Made by a program: the position numbers and the translations under genes. Below the pieces are notes generated by a model. It made no database searches and had not been told where the DNA came from. It saw nothing but the letters and a program-made list of their open reading frames with translations. Positions 18,084 to 28,539 of a DNA stretch of 64,000 nt are shown one piece after another; position 1 is the first letter of the stretch; every line of letters starts with the position of its first letter. The stretch is from Carpediemonas membranifera (Eukaryota; Fornicata), in contig JAHDYR010000007.1 of the NCBI GenBank assembly GCA_019828565.1, forward strand, positions 967,531 to 1,031,530, read 5' to 3'.

Positions 18084-21000
18084 CTTTGTCGGCGAGGAGC
18101 GGTGTTACGACGGCATTGTAATCGTGCACTGTGACGACCTTGAATGGGCCTGCGTGACCGTGGAGCTTGGTCTCTTGAATATTCTTTCGAAGCACGAAGT
18201 CTCCTGGCTTCAGTTTGGTCTTCGTGGGAGCCTCTGCCCTCCCTTCACGGTGGCGCTTGGCCTTCTCGTGAAGTTGCGCGGACCGAACGAGCTTGCTGAG
18301 TAGAGTGTCGGTCGTGGTGAGGTACTCTGCGACTGAGTGGAGGGGGTTGTTGTCGGCGTAGTCCGAAGCGTCTTTCGGGCGGATCACCTGGCGTGAGGCC
18401 GCCGCTGTACCGTAAAGCAGCTCCATAGGGGTGAAGCCTGTCGTTGAGTGTGTCGTGGTGTTGAGGATCCAGGCTACATAGGGGAGTATGTGGGTCGACC
18501 ACTCGGAGAACTTGTCGAATTCGAGGGCTAGTACCCTCATGTGACGTTTGATTTCTCTGTTGACCCGCTCGACCAGCCCGTTGGACTGTGGGTGGAAGGG
18601 TGTGGTCTTGTGGTGGCTGGCGTTGAGCCTCTCGATGAGACCGGTGACGATTCTGTTGGCATATTCCGGTCCACCGTCAGTGTGTAAGACCTCTGGAATC
18701 CCGTGCCGGCAAATGATGGACCAGATGGCCGCCGCGGCCGAGTCGGCGTTGTTAGAAGGCGATGGTATGAGCTCGGTAAACCTGGTGAACATGTCGGTGA
18801 CTACGACTACGTAACGGTTACCGGCTGTGTCCTGACTGATGGGCCCGAGCGTGTCGACAGCGATCCTGGCGAAGGGCGCGTTGCTCGTGGTGGTGCCTAT
18901 CTTCACCTTCAGAAAGTTCTTGAGTCTGGTCTTCTGGCAGATCAGACATGAGTCGATAGCTGTACTGACGCTCTGCTCGAGGTTAGGCCAGTCCATGCCG
19001 CGGTCCCTGATCGCCTGAGCGGACTTCTTGACGCCCATGTGGAAACGATGACCCTCGCGTAGGGCTGCGGGCCGGCATGCAGCCGGGACGAAGATCCTGC
19101 CGCGGTAGCGGATGATCCCGTCGTTGTCAGTTGTGCAATGCTTTGACGGCTTCTCCTCTGGGTGGTCCTTCTGCGCAGCTATGACTGTCTCACGCAGTGT
19201 CTCAAGTGCGACCTCCTCTATGTCTGTCGGAACGTCGAACGGGTATCGCGATAGGAAATCAGCCGTGACGTTGTCTGACCCTGCGAGGTGCTCAATAGTG
19301 AAGTGGAACTCAAGCAGCGTCATGAGCCATCTGCGATGCTTTCGGTTCGTCGCCGCTTTTGCGTGTAATGCGACTAAATTCTTGTGGTCGGTCCTGACTG
19401 TAAGGTCCGGGTGTCCGATGAATAGTGGCTGAAGGTCTGGCCTTGTCAGGCAGTAGACTAGAGCGAAGAGCTCTTGGTCATAGGTTGACCATCTGCGCTG
19501 GACGTCCGAGAACGCCTTGCTGAAATAACTGACGACTCTCCAGCTGCCCTGTTCTAGCTGTAGCAGGATCCCACCCGCGCCTACGAGGCTGGCGTCTGTC
19601 TCGAGCCTCCATGGGAGCGATATGTCCGGTATGGCGAGCGTCTTCGCGTCTGCAAGTGAGTGGAGAACCTTCTCGAGCGCGTCCTTCTGAGCCTGGCCCC
19701 ACTTGACGGTAGCGTCCTTGCGGAGCAGCGCGTTAACGGGCTCGAGCAGCTCTTGGCTGGACGGTATGAACTCAGCAACATAGTTGATGTGACCAAGCAC
19801 TTGGCGGACCCCGTGGACATTAGTCGGCCTCGGTAGATCGCGGATTGCGGCGATGCGTGTGGGTGTGGGGCGTCTGCCCTCCGATGAGATGATCTCACCC
19901 AGCGCATGTACCTCCTTGTACCCGAAGTGGCACTTCTCAAGCCGTAGTCTGATGTTGTGGTCCTTCAGGATGCTGAGTGTGGACTTGATGGTGGCTAGGA
20001 GCTCTTCAGGAGTGCTCGCGCCTCCCATTATGTCGTCTATATAGTTGCGGACTCGGTTGTCGTAGACGGGCCTGAGTGTCTGGGCTACGGCGCGCTGAAA
20101 CTGCGCCGGCAGGTTACGAAGCCCGAAGGGGGCGAAGAGATACTCCTTGAACGCGCCTGGCACACGGAACGCGGTGAGGTAGACATCATCGGGTCTAACG
20201 GGCATCTGATGGAAGCCCTGTCGTAAGTCCATGGTGAAGAAGTAGCTCGACCCGACAAGATCTTGGACGAGGTGCTTGATGTCCGTCATGGGGAATGCGT
20301 CGGGGATCGTGTTCTTGTTGATGTCTCTGTAGTCGCAGCAGAGTCTCAGCGGCTTGCGCGTGGTTGCATCTGAGCGGCGGTCGACGATGACCACTGGGCT
20401 GGCGACGTGTCCGTGGGCGTCTCTGATGATGCCCTGTGCCTCCAAGTCGGCGAGTTGTTGGTTGACCTCATCTCTCCAAGCAGGGCGAATAGGCCGCGCG
20501 GCAGCCTGTGGTAGGTAGGCCCCGGGAACGAGGTCGATCGTGGCATGTGGCAGCTTGGCGCCGCCTGGTGCAAGCTTGGGAAGGAAGACGGTGTCTCTGT
20601 ACTTCTCCAGCTCGGACTCGAGCTCGTCCTCGAGGGGGAACTTCGGGTCTATGTCGAACGGAACGTGATCGGGCTCATCCACCTCGTCGACGTATTCATG
20701 GAGGCGCGAAGAGTCGTAGAGGTCGTCGCCGTCGTCTGAATTGCCGTCTTCGTCGAAGAGCTCGTCGATGAACTCGTGGGGGAACGGCGCAAACTCCGAT
20801 GTATCCTCGGTGGTCGTCGTTGGAAGTGAGATGTGGATGCCTTGATCCGTCATCAGGCCGATGTGGCGAAGGACATCAGCTCCTAGGAGCATCTTGCTGG
20901 ATTTTCCCGGGATGACGGGGATGATCCAAGAAAGCTGAACGGGATGTGGGATGATGTCAGCGATCGTAATAGTGGCTTCGATTGCTGTCTTATCCTCAAT

Positions 21001-21300
21001 CAGGCGTTGATCTGCCGCTTTGAGCTGTAAATCGTGCGTGGTGATCTTGATGTTGTCGTTTTGCTTCAGATCGTTGAATGTCTTGGCGGAAATGCACGTT
21101 CTTGCTGCAGCTGGATCTATCTTAGCTACTATCTCCGTGTTAGCGACCTTGATGGTGTGATAGATGGCTTTTCCCGAGGCGCGGTGATCTTCGACTTCGT
21201 CGATATCGGAGTCGGAGTCGGATGACTCGTAGAGCTCGTTGACGTCGCTCTCGAGGCGGTTAGTGTGAGCGTTGCGCTTCCAGGCCTTCCTGGGGCCTGA
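18084..21300 (-). CDS. Ty3-B protease-pol (RT, RNase H, integrase core)
   Basis: The frame is open over about 3.2 kb. Near its start is a retropepsin-like segment reading KIDPAAARTCIS, where D-S/T-G would be expected, followed by KMLLGADVL. RT motifs are KPLRLCCDYRDINK, FFTMDLRQGFHQM, FGLRNLPAQFQ and YIDD. RNase H has LETDASLVGAGGIL. Integrase has AVDTLGPI, LHTDGGPEY and NGLVERVNRE, so the DDE triad is complete, and GPFKVV follows. The pol frame overlaps the gag 3' end in a different frame, so a programmed frameshift would be the expected mode of expression. The chromodomain lies across the Ty3-A insertion at 13656-13915. Confidence 0.85.
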
Positions 21301-21795
21301 GTTCTGGGGGGTCAGCTTGGCGGGACTGATGGGTATGGCCCGAGGGCTGTGGCGGCGGATTGGGCCTTGTCTGGCCGCTCTGGCGCGGCTGTTGTCGTTG
21401 GCCTTGCTGTTGAGCCGGGCGCTGTTGGCCTTGCTGAGGGGTAAGACGTTGCTGGCCGGAAGGGCGGTCTGAGCTGTGGCTCAAGGCCTTGCACTGGGCC
21501 GAGGTGTGTGACGTGTTGTAGCCGTGGTAGTCGCAGTACTTCCTCAGGCTTCGGGGGATGAAGTACTTCGACTTATCCTTGAACTGGACATATGGGTCAT
21601 CGCCGCTGACCTTCCTTGCCTGCGGCTTTCTGCCTGCTGTCGTGGCGCTGTTGGGCTGGCTCTTGGCTGGCGGTTGGACCTTTTTCGCGGCGAATGCGCG
21701 CCAGGGCGTGATGATCATTCCGTCGTGGTCTTCGTCGAGTTCTGCGAGAGCGTCTAGAACGCTGTCGACGGTGCCATCGGCTTCTATCTCGGCCT
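21260..21795 (-). CDS. Ty3-B gag, C-terminal part
   Basis: It continues the gag begun at 49,260 after removal of the LINE: the joint reads KAEIEADGTVD with one copy of CTTCTATCTCGGCCT. It holds a conserved block FKDKSKYFIP, a CDYHGYNTSHTSAQC cysteine/histidine motif and a Gln/Pro-rich tail, ending at 21260. The block FKDK-K-F-P recurs in the Ty3 fragment at 59.6-60.2 kb, so the families are related. Confidence 0.75.
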
Positions 21796-22268
21796 CAGTT
21801 CACCAATGATTTCAGCAAAGTGGAAACACTTCGATCATGGATGGACAAGGACCAACAGGCCTGGCCTATATGGATAGGGCAGTGCCCCATGGAGCTCAGA
21901 AGGAGCGGCCTTGGCCTCCTGTCTGAACATTCAAGGGTTGCTATCAGGGCATACCGCTGGGCGCGAGTGGGAGCTCCACGCCCATACCAAGGAATCAAAG
22001 TGTCTTCATGGAACGTATGTTTACAAGGAAAAGGAAAACAACCGTCGAGGGCCAGTGCTAGCACCGGCGGCTACATGGTTTTGTCAAGACCACAAGGAAG
22101 GAAGGGCAGCACAAAAGGGAAACAGGGGCCGTCGATAGAGGCTAAAAGGAGACTACGAACAAAGCAACAACAACTACACAGAAAGGCCCCGCTACTCAGA
22201 AAAGGGCGACGCATTTTTAGGACCGCGCCTTTTTGAAAGAATGGCCTATATAGTTCGGAGCATGGACA
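21796..22268 (+). other. LINE 5' region before ORF1
   Basis: 473 nt between the insertion joint and the ORF1 ATG. An open frame at 21,820-22,236 exists but has no recognisable content. This probably includes the 5' UTR and internal promoter; no motif was identified. Confidence 0.4.
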
Positions 22269-23011
22269 ATGGGAGAAACTGGAAGGCCTGGACGGAGACC
22301 TCACCCGGATATGTACATGTGGCCCGACTTTCGGACCCAAAAATTCCGACCCAGTTTATGGACTAGGAAAAGGGGAGAAATTTTGCACTCAACAATGCAG
22401 GTAGAAATACCGACAAGGATCAGGGATTCCACGCAGAAGCAGTGGGAGGACATCAGGGAACTACTGGACAGCTTCCTCGCTGAAAGGAACGATTCAAGGA
22501 CTCTACTTCTTCGTAGAACAGGCAAGTTTACAGGAAAGTCGCTCAATGCGAACTCCAAAGGACGCAAGGAAGTAATCATGAACGCCAGACGCATCCTCTT
22601 CGCAACCGGCGTCACTGACAACAAGGACATCATCCTCAGGAACCCATGCGGCATCCACGGCCTCCGCGACCTTTTCTACATGCTCACAGAGGCGCTCAAC
22701 CCCAGAGACGAGGAAGCAAAGGACATGGCACAGGCACTGGAGCCCAAGACGCTGAAAGCGGGCTTCACTGGCATGGCAAGATGGCCATCTGAGAAGGACA
22801 TCGAGACGGCGATCCTCAAGCCGAAGGAAGATGGGCCCATCGAATGGGATGTAGACAGGGACAGCGTCAAGAAGGCCGAAGGGTCGTTCATACTGGTATC
22901 AGGGGCTCATGGAGACGAGGCCGTAGAAGGCGTGCCTTACGACAAGGTATGGGATCCGGCAAACCAAGGCCCGGTCACCAGAGTGGCCTACGAGCAAGAG
23001 GACGGCAACAT
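22269..23011 (+). CDS. LINE ORF1 protein, N-terminal part
   Basis: The frame starts at ATG 22269 and gives 247 residues before the 19.2-kb element interrupts it after GGN (of EEDGN-type sequence). Bases A23010-T23011 plus G42207 rebuild an ATG codon and the frame continues as MKYRVILELS at 42,205. The region is basic at the start and helical later (STQKQWEDIRELLDSFLAER). ORF1 proteins bind LINE RNA; no named domain is seen in this piece. Confidence 0.7.
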
Positions 23012-23083
23012 ACTGTCAACATCCCTAGATTATCTTTGCTAAACCCTAGATTATCTTCGACCTCAAAACGCTAGATAATCTAC
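23012..23083 (+). repeat. left terminal inverted repeat, 72 bp
   Basis: It contains TAGATTATCT at 23026-23035 and 23047-23056 (21-bp spacing) and its inverse AGATAATCTA at 23073-23082. Such repeated motifs in a TIR are the usual form of transposase binding sites. Confidence 0.92.
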
Positions 23084-23265
23084 AATTTCTTGCTCAGAAA
23101 TGAAGTATTCATTAAATTTAAGCTATTTAGAGATAAACGAAGGTCTTCTTTAGAGTCTATATGATGTACGTAGAGCATGGAAAGAAGCTCTGGCTCTGAC
23201 TCCTTGCCTGGTTTGAGCATTTCGCCGTGCAGGTTAAGACGAAACGATAAAATGGACAATAACAG

Positions 23266-23369
23266 AAAATCTAACAGGTAGATTCACTACGATAGTGATT
23301 ATGTGAGTAGTTGAAAGGAGGTACATATGCGCATAATCACTTTCAGAGTGAATCTACCTGTTAGATTTT
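23266..23369. repeat. left subterminal nested inverted repeat
   Basis: Outer 23-nt arms (23266-23288 and 23347-23369) are perfectly complementary. Inside, AGTGATTATG (23294-23303) pairs with CATAATCACT (23332-23341). The same structure is conserved in the second copy from 53,727, so it is a feature of the element rather than chance. Confidence 0.85.
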
Positions 23370-23374
23370 GAGAT

Positions 23375-23567
23375 ATGGTCGATTTCTTGTTTTTTGACTT
23401 GGCTAGAGTCGAATTGAAGAAAAGGAGAGGCTATTACTCAGGGAATATTGCTCGTCAAAGAAAAAGCAAGCAAGGCCGCGAGGTATGGCCACCCGACCTA
23501 CAAGATGGGCTGGGTGTCATCGCGTAAGGACGACCGGTCGTGCGCGGTCAACGCTGACAAAACTTAG
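23375..23567 (+). pseudogene. small basic ORF, frameshifted in this copy
   Basis: The second copy (53829-54020) has an intact 63-codon ORF starting MVDFLFFDLARVELKKRRG. Here an extra A in a short A-run near 23,460 breaks the frame. The product is basic and unidentified. Conservation of the ORF in only two near-identical copies is weak evidence that it is a gene. Confidence 0.35.
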
Positions 23568-23750
23568 CGATTCAGAGAAATAAATGGCGCCACCGTATTC
23601 AGCACAAGACAGTGAACTCAGCTATATGTTTTTTTCTCAGTATATTTACCCAGCGGCTGATCCCACAGTTTAAGGACGGGTATTAGCCTGCACTTTGCAT
23701 GAAAAAATTATGCCTGAACACGACCAATTATCCAAAACACAGCATTTAGC

Positions 23751-23957
23751 ATGCAACAGGAGCTGGAAGCAGCTGCAACATCTATTCTAGGCCATTCCAC
23801 AACCATTACGCAAGAAATTGACGCAATAGAGGCCATTCAGTCCCATTACTTCATAGATTCACGCTTGAACGATATTACGAGCCTTATCAGGCGAGAAACA
23901 AGAAAGCTGAACGCGATTGGTGACTCCTTTCTCGCTGAGACATATGCAGCATACTGA
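23751..23957 (+). CDS. small helical protein of the 19.2-kb element
   Basis: 68 residues, alpha-helical in character (MQQELEAAATSILG, LNDITSLIRRETRKLNAIGD). The second copy (54204-54407) keeps the frame with several substitutions and a one-codon-shorter end, which supports coding. No family is recognised. Confidence 0.45.
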   Translation: MQQELEAAATSILGHSTTITQEIDAIEAIQSHYFIDSRLNDITSLIRRETRKLNAIGDSFLAETYAAY

Positions 23958-24060
23958 CAGCCACGACACGCCATTAAGCTTACGTCAGGGAGCGCCATCG
24001 CCAAGCAAGTAAATTGAGCTGTATACGACCACCAGAGACGGACGTATGAGTCAGAACGGT

Positions 24061-24111
24061 GTGCTACCGGAATACGCAGGGTGTTTTGTGCCCTGTTGAT
24101 TCCAGGAGCAC
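24061..24111. ncRNA. conserved hairpin shared with the 548-bp satellite
   Basis: GTGCT-A-CC-GGAAT pairs with ATTCC-A-GG-AGCAC around a CAGGG/CCCTG stem, making an imperfect stem of about 20 bp. Related hairpins lie at 54514-54564 and in every unit of the tandem array (first at 60294-60348), where a T-A pair is replaced by C-G. It could be a structured RNA or a protein-binding DNA cruciform. Confidence 0.4.
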
Positions 24112-24226
24112 GCTGTCCTGGGTCACACAGGATTATCACATAATCACTGAGCAATCGGGCTCATGGTACATTGTTTCATTGGATCTATCTTCATGAAAAT
24201 ATGTTTGAAAAGATTCAATTGTATCT

Positions 24227-25462
24227 TTACTGCTCCGACTGTTGAACCACCGACTTGAAGTTCTCAAGGCAATCGTCACAAAGACGGATCTTGGGAATAT
24301 TCACGCCGTCAATGACGACCTTCACGGCAGTGGTGCCCATACAGCCCTTGTTACCACAGAACCAGTGCCCACACATCCGACAATGATATACCGAGGCGTT
24401 CTTCTGGCATGCGAAACAAGTCTTCTCCTGGACACAAGCCTGGCATGTGAACTTCCACGAGGCCTTCTTTCTGTTGGCTTCTTTCGTCCAGTTGGCAGTC
24501 TTAGAACATTTCTCCGGACGAGCAGGCACGCAAACGGAATTGTCATGAAAGTTCCTGCCGCACTCTCCACACGAGACAAACTTTGACGTGTTGAGATTGC
24601 CAACCCAGTCCAAGCTGTGGCAATGGCCGCAACAGAAGGCAAGCATCCTCTTCTGCAAGTCAAGGAGGTTCTCTCCATCATCGTCAGAGTCTGAATCTGC
24701 GGTTACCGGCCGTTCTTTGAGCTGAGAGAGATCTTCCGACATGCGCTGTGTCATGCGATGGACGTCATCGAGTAGCATGACGTCACGCTTAGAGATAGAC
24801 TCAGAGGGTCGAACGGGGTCAACCTTCACCTCCTGCTTCACTTGCGGCACGGAATGGGGGATTTCTGCTGTCTTGAAAAACGTCTTCGTCCGACCAGTAA
24901 ATATGTCGGGTGCCGAAAGGTCCACCAGATTAAGGGACAGAGGACGCGAATCAAAATTCTGGGGGACGTCCAGGCCAACTCTCGTGAAAATCTTCTTCAT
25001 CGCGGTCAGAAGCTCCGATCGCACCGGGTTGGGGGCCCGAGAGAGGTTATGAAACACTCTCGAAGGAGCCTGATCAGAAATGCCGATGTTGCAGTGGCAA
25101 GACTGGGTTGCCCACTCCTTAACATGCCCAATGACAAGCCTACCCTGCGATACAGCCGTGAGGGACTTGATACCATCAAAGAATGTCGGATCAGGGTGGC
25201 AGGGCTGCAAGTACACCGAGATGATGTGATTGTAGGCATTCGCCACCTTACGGACAGATAGACCAGTCATATCCGTTCCAAACACATCAACGGTGATGCA
25301 AAAGAATGCCTTGAGCATACCAATCATGAGAGCCGACCTGCATTCGCTCTTTGCGGCGTCATTCCACCTGACCATCGGCTTGCGTTTCTGAGAGTTCGTC
25401 TCTCGGGTGTCCGGAGTAGTTCCTTCATTTCCACGCTTCATCTCTAGTTCCGTGGCTGGCAT
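24227..25462 (-). CDS. zinc-finger protein with PHD/FYVE-like cysteine clusters
   Basis: 411 residues. The N-terminal half has no recognisable domain. The C-terminal third is dense in Cys/His: CCGHCHSLDWVG...VSCGECGRNFH, then TCQACVQEKTCFACQ, YHCRMCGHWFCGNKGC and RLCDDCLENF. The CxxC-CGHWFC-CxxC order recalls PHD/FYVE/RING-type cross-brace zinc folds, often histone- or lipid-binding. The gene's last codons overlap an AGTAAA. The 3' end is also present in the second copy (54680 onward) until Ty3-D interrupts it. It faces away from the transposase candidate, 65 nt apart, so the two may share a bidirectional promoter. Confidence 0.6.
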   Translation of the reverse strand: MPATELEMKRGNEGTTPDTRETNSQKRKPMVRWNDAAKSECRSALMIGMLKAFFCITVDVFGTDMTGLSVRKVANAYNHIISVYLQPCHPDPTFFDGIKSLTAVSQGRLVIGHVKEWATQSCHCNIGISDQAPSRVFHNLSRAPNPVRSELLTAMKKIFTRVGLDVPQNFDSRPLSLNLVDLSAPDIFTGRTKTFFKTAEIPHSVPQVKQEVKVDPVRPSESISKRDVMLLDDVHRMTQRMSEDLSQLKERPVTADSDSDDDGENLLDLQKRMLAFCCGHCHSLDWVGNLNTSKFVSCGECGRNFHDNSVCVPARPEKCSKTANWTKEANRKKASWKFTCQACVQEKTCFACQKNASVYHCRMCGHWFCGNKGCMGTTAVKVVIDGVNIPKIRLCDDCLENFKSVVQQSEQ

Positions 25463-25527
25463 TAGATGATCTTCTCGAAGTCACGCATTTTTAGGATCTT
25501 TAGAATTCTTGAAAGAGCGACTGACAG

Positions 25528-27948
25528 ATGGCGCTTCAACTGAAGTGGAAACTGTCTAACGGATCTATCTATGCTCCGGAGGGCACTGATGACATCAATA
25601 CCATCCTTTGCAGCGTCTGGCTCTCGATTGACGCAGTGGATCGCCGTATTAACGGATTTGATACCTCCAAACACCAGCAAAGGCTCGAGCTAGCCCGCAT
25701 CGCGCAGGAACTAATCAATATCGGCGCTGTATCGCGTGAGGCTATTTCTAGCAATCTCTACCCAGCGCCATCATCCACTAGCATCTCAAAGGAGAAGAAG
25801 GCACACCGCTCTGGTCCCAGTCACCTTTACGTTGGTGCATATGTTCTGCATTCTGATAGCTTCGGCCTCGAGGCAGAGAATGCTCGTCTACTTAAGCGTA
25901 TTGCTGACACTGAACGTCTTCTGCAGGTGTCCAACGAGCTCAGGGCCATCACGATCGGCGTGAATGCAGTCAATGACGAGATTCACATCATGCAAGCCCT
26001 TGCACAGAGACTCAACCTTGACATTATCAACATCAATCAGGTCACAAACCAAGTCAAGTCGCTTCAGTGCAGCATTCGGAACATCGCAGACGTTGAGACC
26101 ATTGTCAAGTCGCATAGGAACTTGAAAAAGGCCCTAAAGGGCTACATACCCATGGCGATCACTCAAGAGACACGAGCAAAGAGGACGGACAAGGATCACC
26201 GCGAGTATGACCTCGACCTGATTACCCACGTCGACGCAGACCTCGAACAAGTCAACGCTACATTCGACGGCGACGACTATAACACTGAAGTGCTCAGAGG
26301 TACGACGGTGTGCATCTTCTACGAATCGGCAATGAAGCGAACTGCACATAATGACGTGATGAAGAGAGCCGGTCTCAACCCGCGTCTCCAGTCTAGCGGC
26401 AGGTATTCCCATGTGCAACACGCTGAGTTTGACCTCATGCGGTACTATCGCCAGGCGGTGGCTTCGCCTATCGATCTCGAGAGGTCAAGGGCTGCTCGTA
26501 AGAACGTGGGCAAGCAGTTGACAGCGCAGACTCAAGCTGAAGAGACTCAGACAGTGCCGCTTGATCTTCTCGTCTGGGTCGATGGATGGCGAGGGTTGAC
26601 TACATCTGTGAAGGTTCGGTTTATCGATATCTCCGGCAAAGTCTTCCCGTCAGGCGGAACACCACCCTTCCGCATACTCGAGTACAACGGACCAGAGAAG
26701 CGCATTGGAGAATTCTTCGACTTCATCGAGCGCTCAGTCGAGAGTACCCATCGCGAGGCACTTGAGGTGAGAAATACCGGTCTCCTGTGCCGTGTCACCC
26801 GCGTTATGTTCATCGCAGACCACCCAGCGATGTCAAAAGTCTGTGGAACCTTGATTGGCGGCAGCTATCCCTCTCCATTCAGTTCGGTACATGTTGACAA
26901 TAAGGCCTGGAGCCCATTCGGTCTTACCCCACGAAACACGATTGCAGACGTGATGTATGCGAAGAAGATGTCTGTTGAGGACAAGACAGTCCTGGATAGA
27001 GAGAAGAAGTGGGGGTCGTTCTACAACAAGAAGAATAAGTGCATCATGCCCAGCCTATTTGAGAACTCGGATGACCCAACTCTCGATAGGGGCAAAATCT
27101 TCCTTGTCCCGCCGATCATGCACCTCAGTCATGACTTCGTCTCCTTGATACACAACATTTGTCGGATGTTCAAGCCAATTGAGGTCGACCCAGACTCTAC
27201 CCCGGAGGAAATCAAGACCAAGAAGGCCAGAAACGCTGACCTCGCCAGGCTGGCTAAGTTTGAACCTCCCAGTCGCACGACTGGCTGTAATGAGCAAGTG
27301 AAGGGGAGGAAGATGATCGCGTCAATTGGAAACGGTCTCTACATGGCATTCCCTCCCCCCGTTCAGCCACTTTTCAGACTCTTTGCCTACCTGCAAGAGC
27401 ATTATTACTCTCACGAGGAGGCCACAGATGACATTATCACCTGGCATCGACTGACAGCGTTGCTTGTTCACCTCTTTTCACTGACAATGTGTCTGAACAC
27501 GACCAGCACCGTGTCGGAGTCTATTCCAATCCGGCCGCCGTCTAAGGTAGCCAAGAAGGCTCCCTCCATCGACACACTTCATGGCTTAGCGCGAGTTGCT
27601 GTGTTGCCGGAGATTCAGTCAAAAATCCGAGTCCCACTTGGCCGGATCATTGAGGAGTCATTCGAGCGCGACTTTATTGGCAATCAGGACAGTAGAGTAC
27701 ACTTAAGGCGCAACCAGATGGTCCTTGAGAGAACGATATTGAAGGAGCAGGTCGAGTTGTTTTTACCGATTCCTCCGTGGCGTCGTCTCGTATGGGCGAC
27801 AGTCAACAGACGTTCCCCACCAAATACGTCTGAAGACAATGCGCGTTCATCGCTGCTGCAAGGACGCCAAACACTGGATCCGTATTCGGAGCGAGGGCAC
27901 TGGAACATTGGACGAGGGAGACTGTCAGAAACTGTTACCTCTGTTTGA
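25528..27948 (+). CDS. candidate transposase (RNase-H-fold, Tnp2/KDZ-like layout)
   Basis: 806 residues as one ORF. The centre has a strand pattern like DDE transposases: LLVWVDGWRG (first Asp, near 355), two hydrophobic strands (VKVRFIDIS, FRILEYNG), a helix (IGEFFDFIERSVES), then RVMFIADHPAMSKVCG, resembling the GDxPAxxKxxGF motif of Tnp2/KDZ-class enzymes, and later IMHLSHDFVSLIHNICR, resembling their MHxLxLG-type helix. It is the largest gene of the element and the best candidate for mobilisation. The last 37 residues may be wrong: a second frame (27,839-28,084) continues with better composition, reachable by a 46-nt GTATGG...GAAG intron (27790-27835) or a one-base shift. Confidence 0.5.
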   Translation: MALQLKWKLSNGSIYAPEGTDDINTILCSVWLSIDAVDRRINGFDTSKHQQRLELARIAQELINIGAVSREAISSNLYPAPSSTSISKEKKAHRSGPSHLYVGAYVLHSDSFGLEAENARLLKRIADTERLLQVSNELRAITIGVNAVNDEIHIMQALAQRLNLDIININQVTNQVKSLQCSIRNIADVETIVKSHRNLKKALKGYIPMAITQETRAKRTDKDHREYDLDLITHVDADLEQVNATFDGDDYNTEVLRGTTVCIFYESAMKRTAHNDVMKRAGLNPRLQSSGRYSHVQHAEFDLMRYYRQAVASPIDLERSRAARKNVGKQLTAQTQAEETQTVPLDLLVWVDGWRGLTTSVKVRFIDISGKVFPSGGTPPFRILEYNGPEKRIGEFFDFIERSVESTHREALEVRNTGLLCRVTRVMFIADHPAMSKVCGTLIGGSYPSPFSSVHVDNKAWSPFGLTPRNTIADVMYAKKMSVEDKTVLDREKKWGSFYNKKNKCIMPSLFENSDDPTLDRGKIFLVPPIMHLSHDFVSLIHNICRMFKPIEVDPDSTPEEIKTKKARNADLARLAKFEPPSRTTGCNEQVKGRKMIASIGNGLYMAFPPPVQPLFRLFAYLQEHYYSHEEATDDIITWHRLTALLVHLFSLTMCLNTTSTVSESIPIRPPSKVAKKAPSIDTLHGLARVAVLPEIQSKIRVPLGRIIEESFERDFIGNQDSRVHLRRNQMVLERTILKEQVELFLPIPPWRRLVWATVNRRSPPNTSEDNARSSLLQGRQTLDPYSERGHWNIGRGRLSETVTSV

Positions 27949-28084
27949 AGGTCAAGTGGATGGTCTATGGAAGAAGGTGTTGAGGCAGGTAGGGCTCGTG
28001 TTTGACGGGCAATGGTTAGACATCGATGTCCATGAGGAAGGAGAGATCTCACTGGATGTGTGCATCTGTGGCAAGTATGAGTAA
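27839..28084 (+). CDS. alternative C-terminus of the transposase candidate
   Basis: An in-phase continuation of about 80 residues (KLLPLFEGQVDGLWKKV, LRQVGLVFDGQWLDID) ending in CICGKYE. The stop TAA overlaps AGTAAAG. Composition is more protein-like than the +1 frame it overlaps. It may be an exon or the product of a frameshift; I cannot decide. Confidence 0.4.
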   Translation: MRVHRCCKDAKHWIRIRSEGTGTLDEGDCQKLLPLFEGQVDGLWKKVLRQVGLVFDGQWLDIDVHEEGEISLDVCICGKYE

Positions 28085-28156
28085 AGAATGAAAACATGAT
28101 TGGTAGTTATAGATCGCGAGAATAGGCATTCTCATCTGCATTGCGGAGAAAAAGGA

Positions 28157-28338
28157 GTTGATGTTGTTAGTGATTTTCTAGAGTACAGCACCAGTTTCGG
28201 TAATAGGGGGACAGAAGAGCGCAAACAACTACATGGCTCCGAACTACACGCGTCTTGGCGTTGATATTGGTTATTAAATGCACTGCTGGTAGCATATTGA
28301 GGGATTTCGTCATTGTACTCGAATGCACAAGTGTGCAT
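28157..28338 (-). repeat. internal repeat R, copy 1 (about 182 bp)
   Basis: Reverse complement of most of 34364-34603 and 37636-37876. It lies in the gap between the converging transposase and kinase genes. Confidence 0.9.
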
Positions 28339-28539
28339 TTTATGCTCGCAACGAGATTAAAATGGCGAACTTAAGACCCAAGACACATGCCGCGTACGAG
28401 GAAGGATATCATCTCCGGCGAACTGGAATTTACCTCGTTCATTTACTTCTGATGCCTTTTCTGCTCTCTCTTCTCCAGCACCTCTGCCATCTCGAGACCT
28501 GTCAGCAGCATTGATCTCATTCCTGCATCACAGAAAGTA

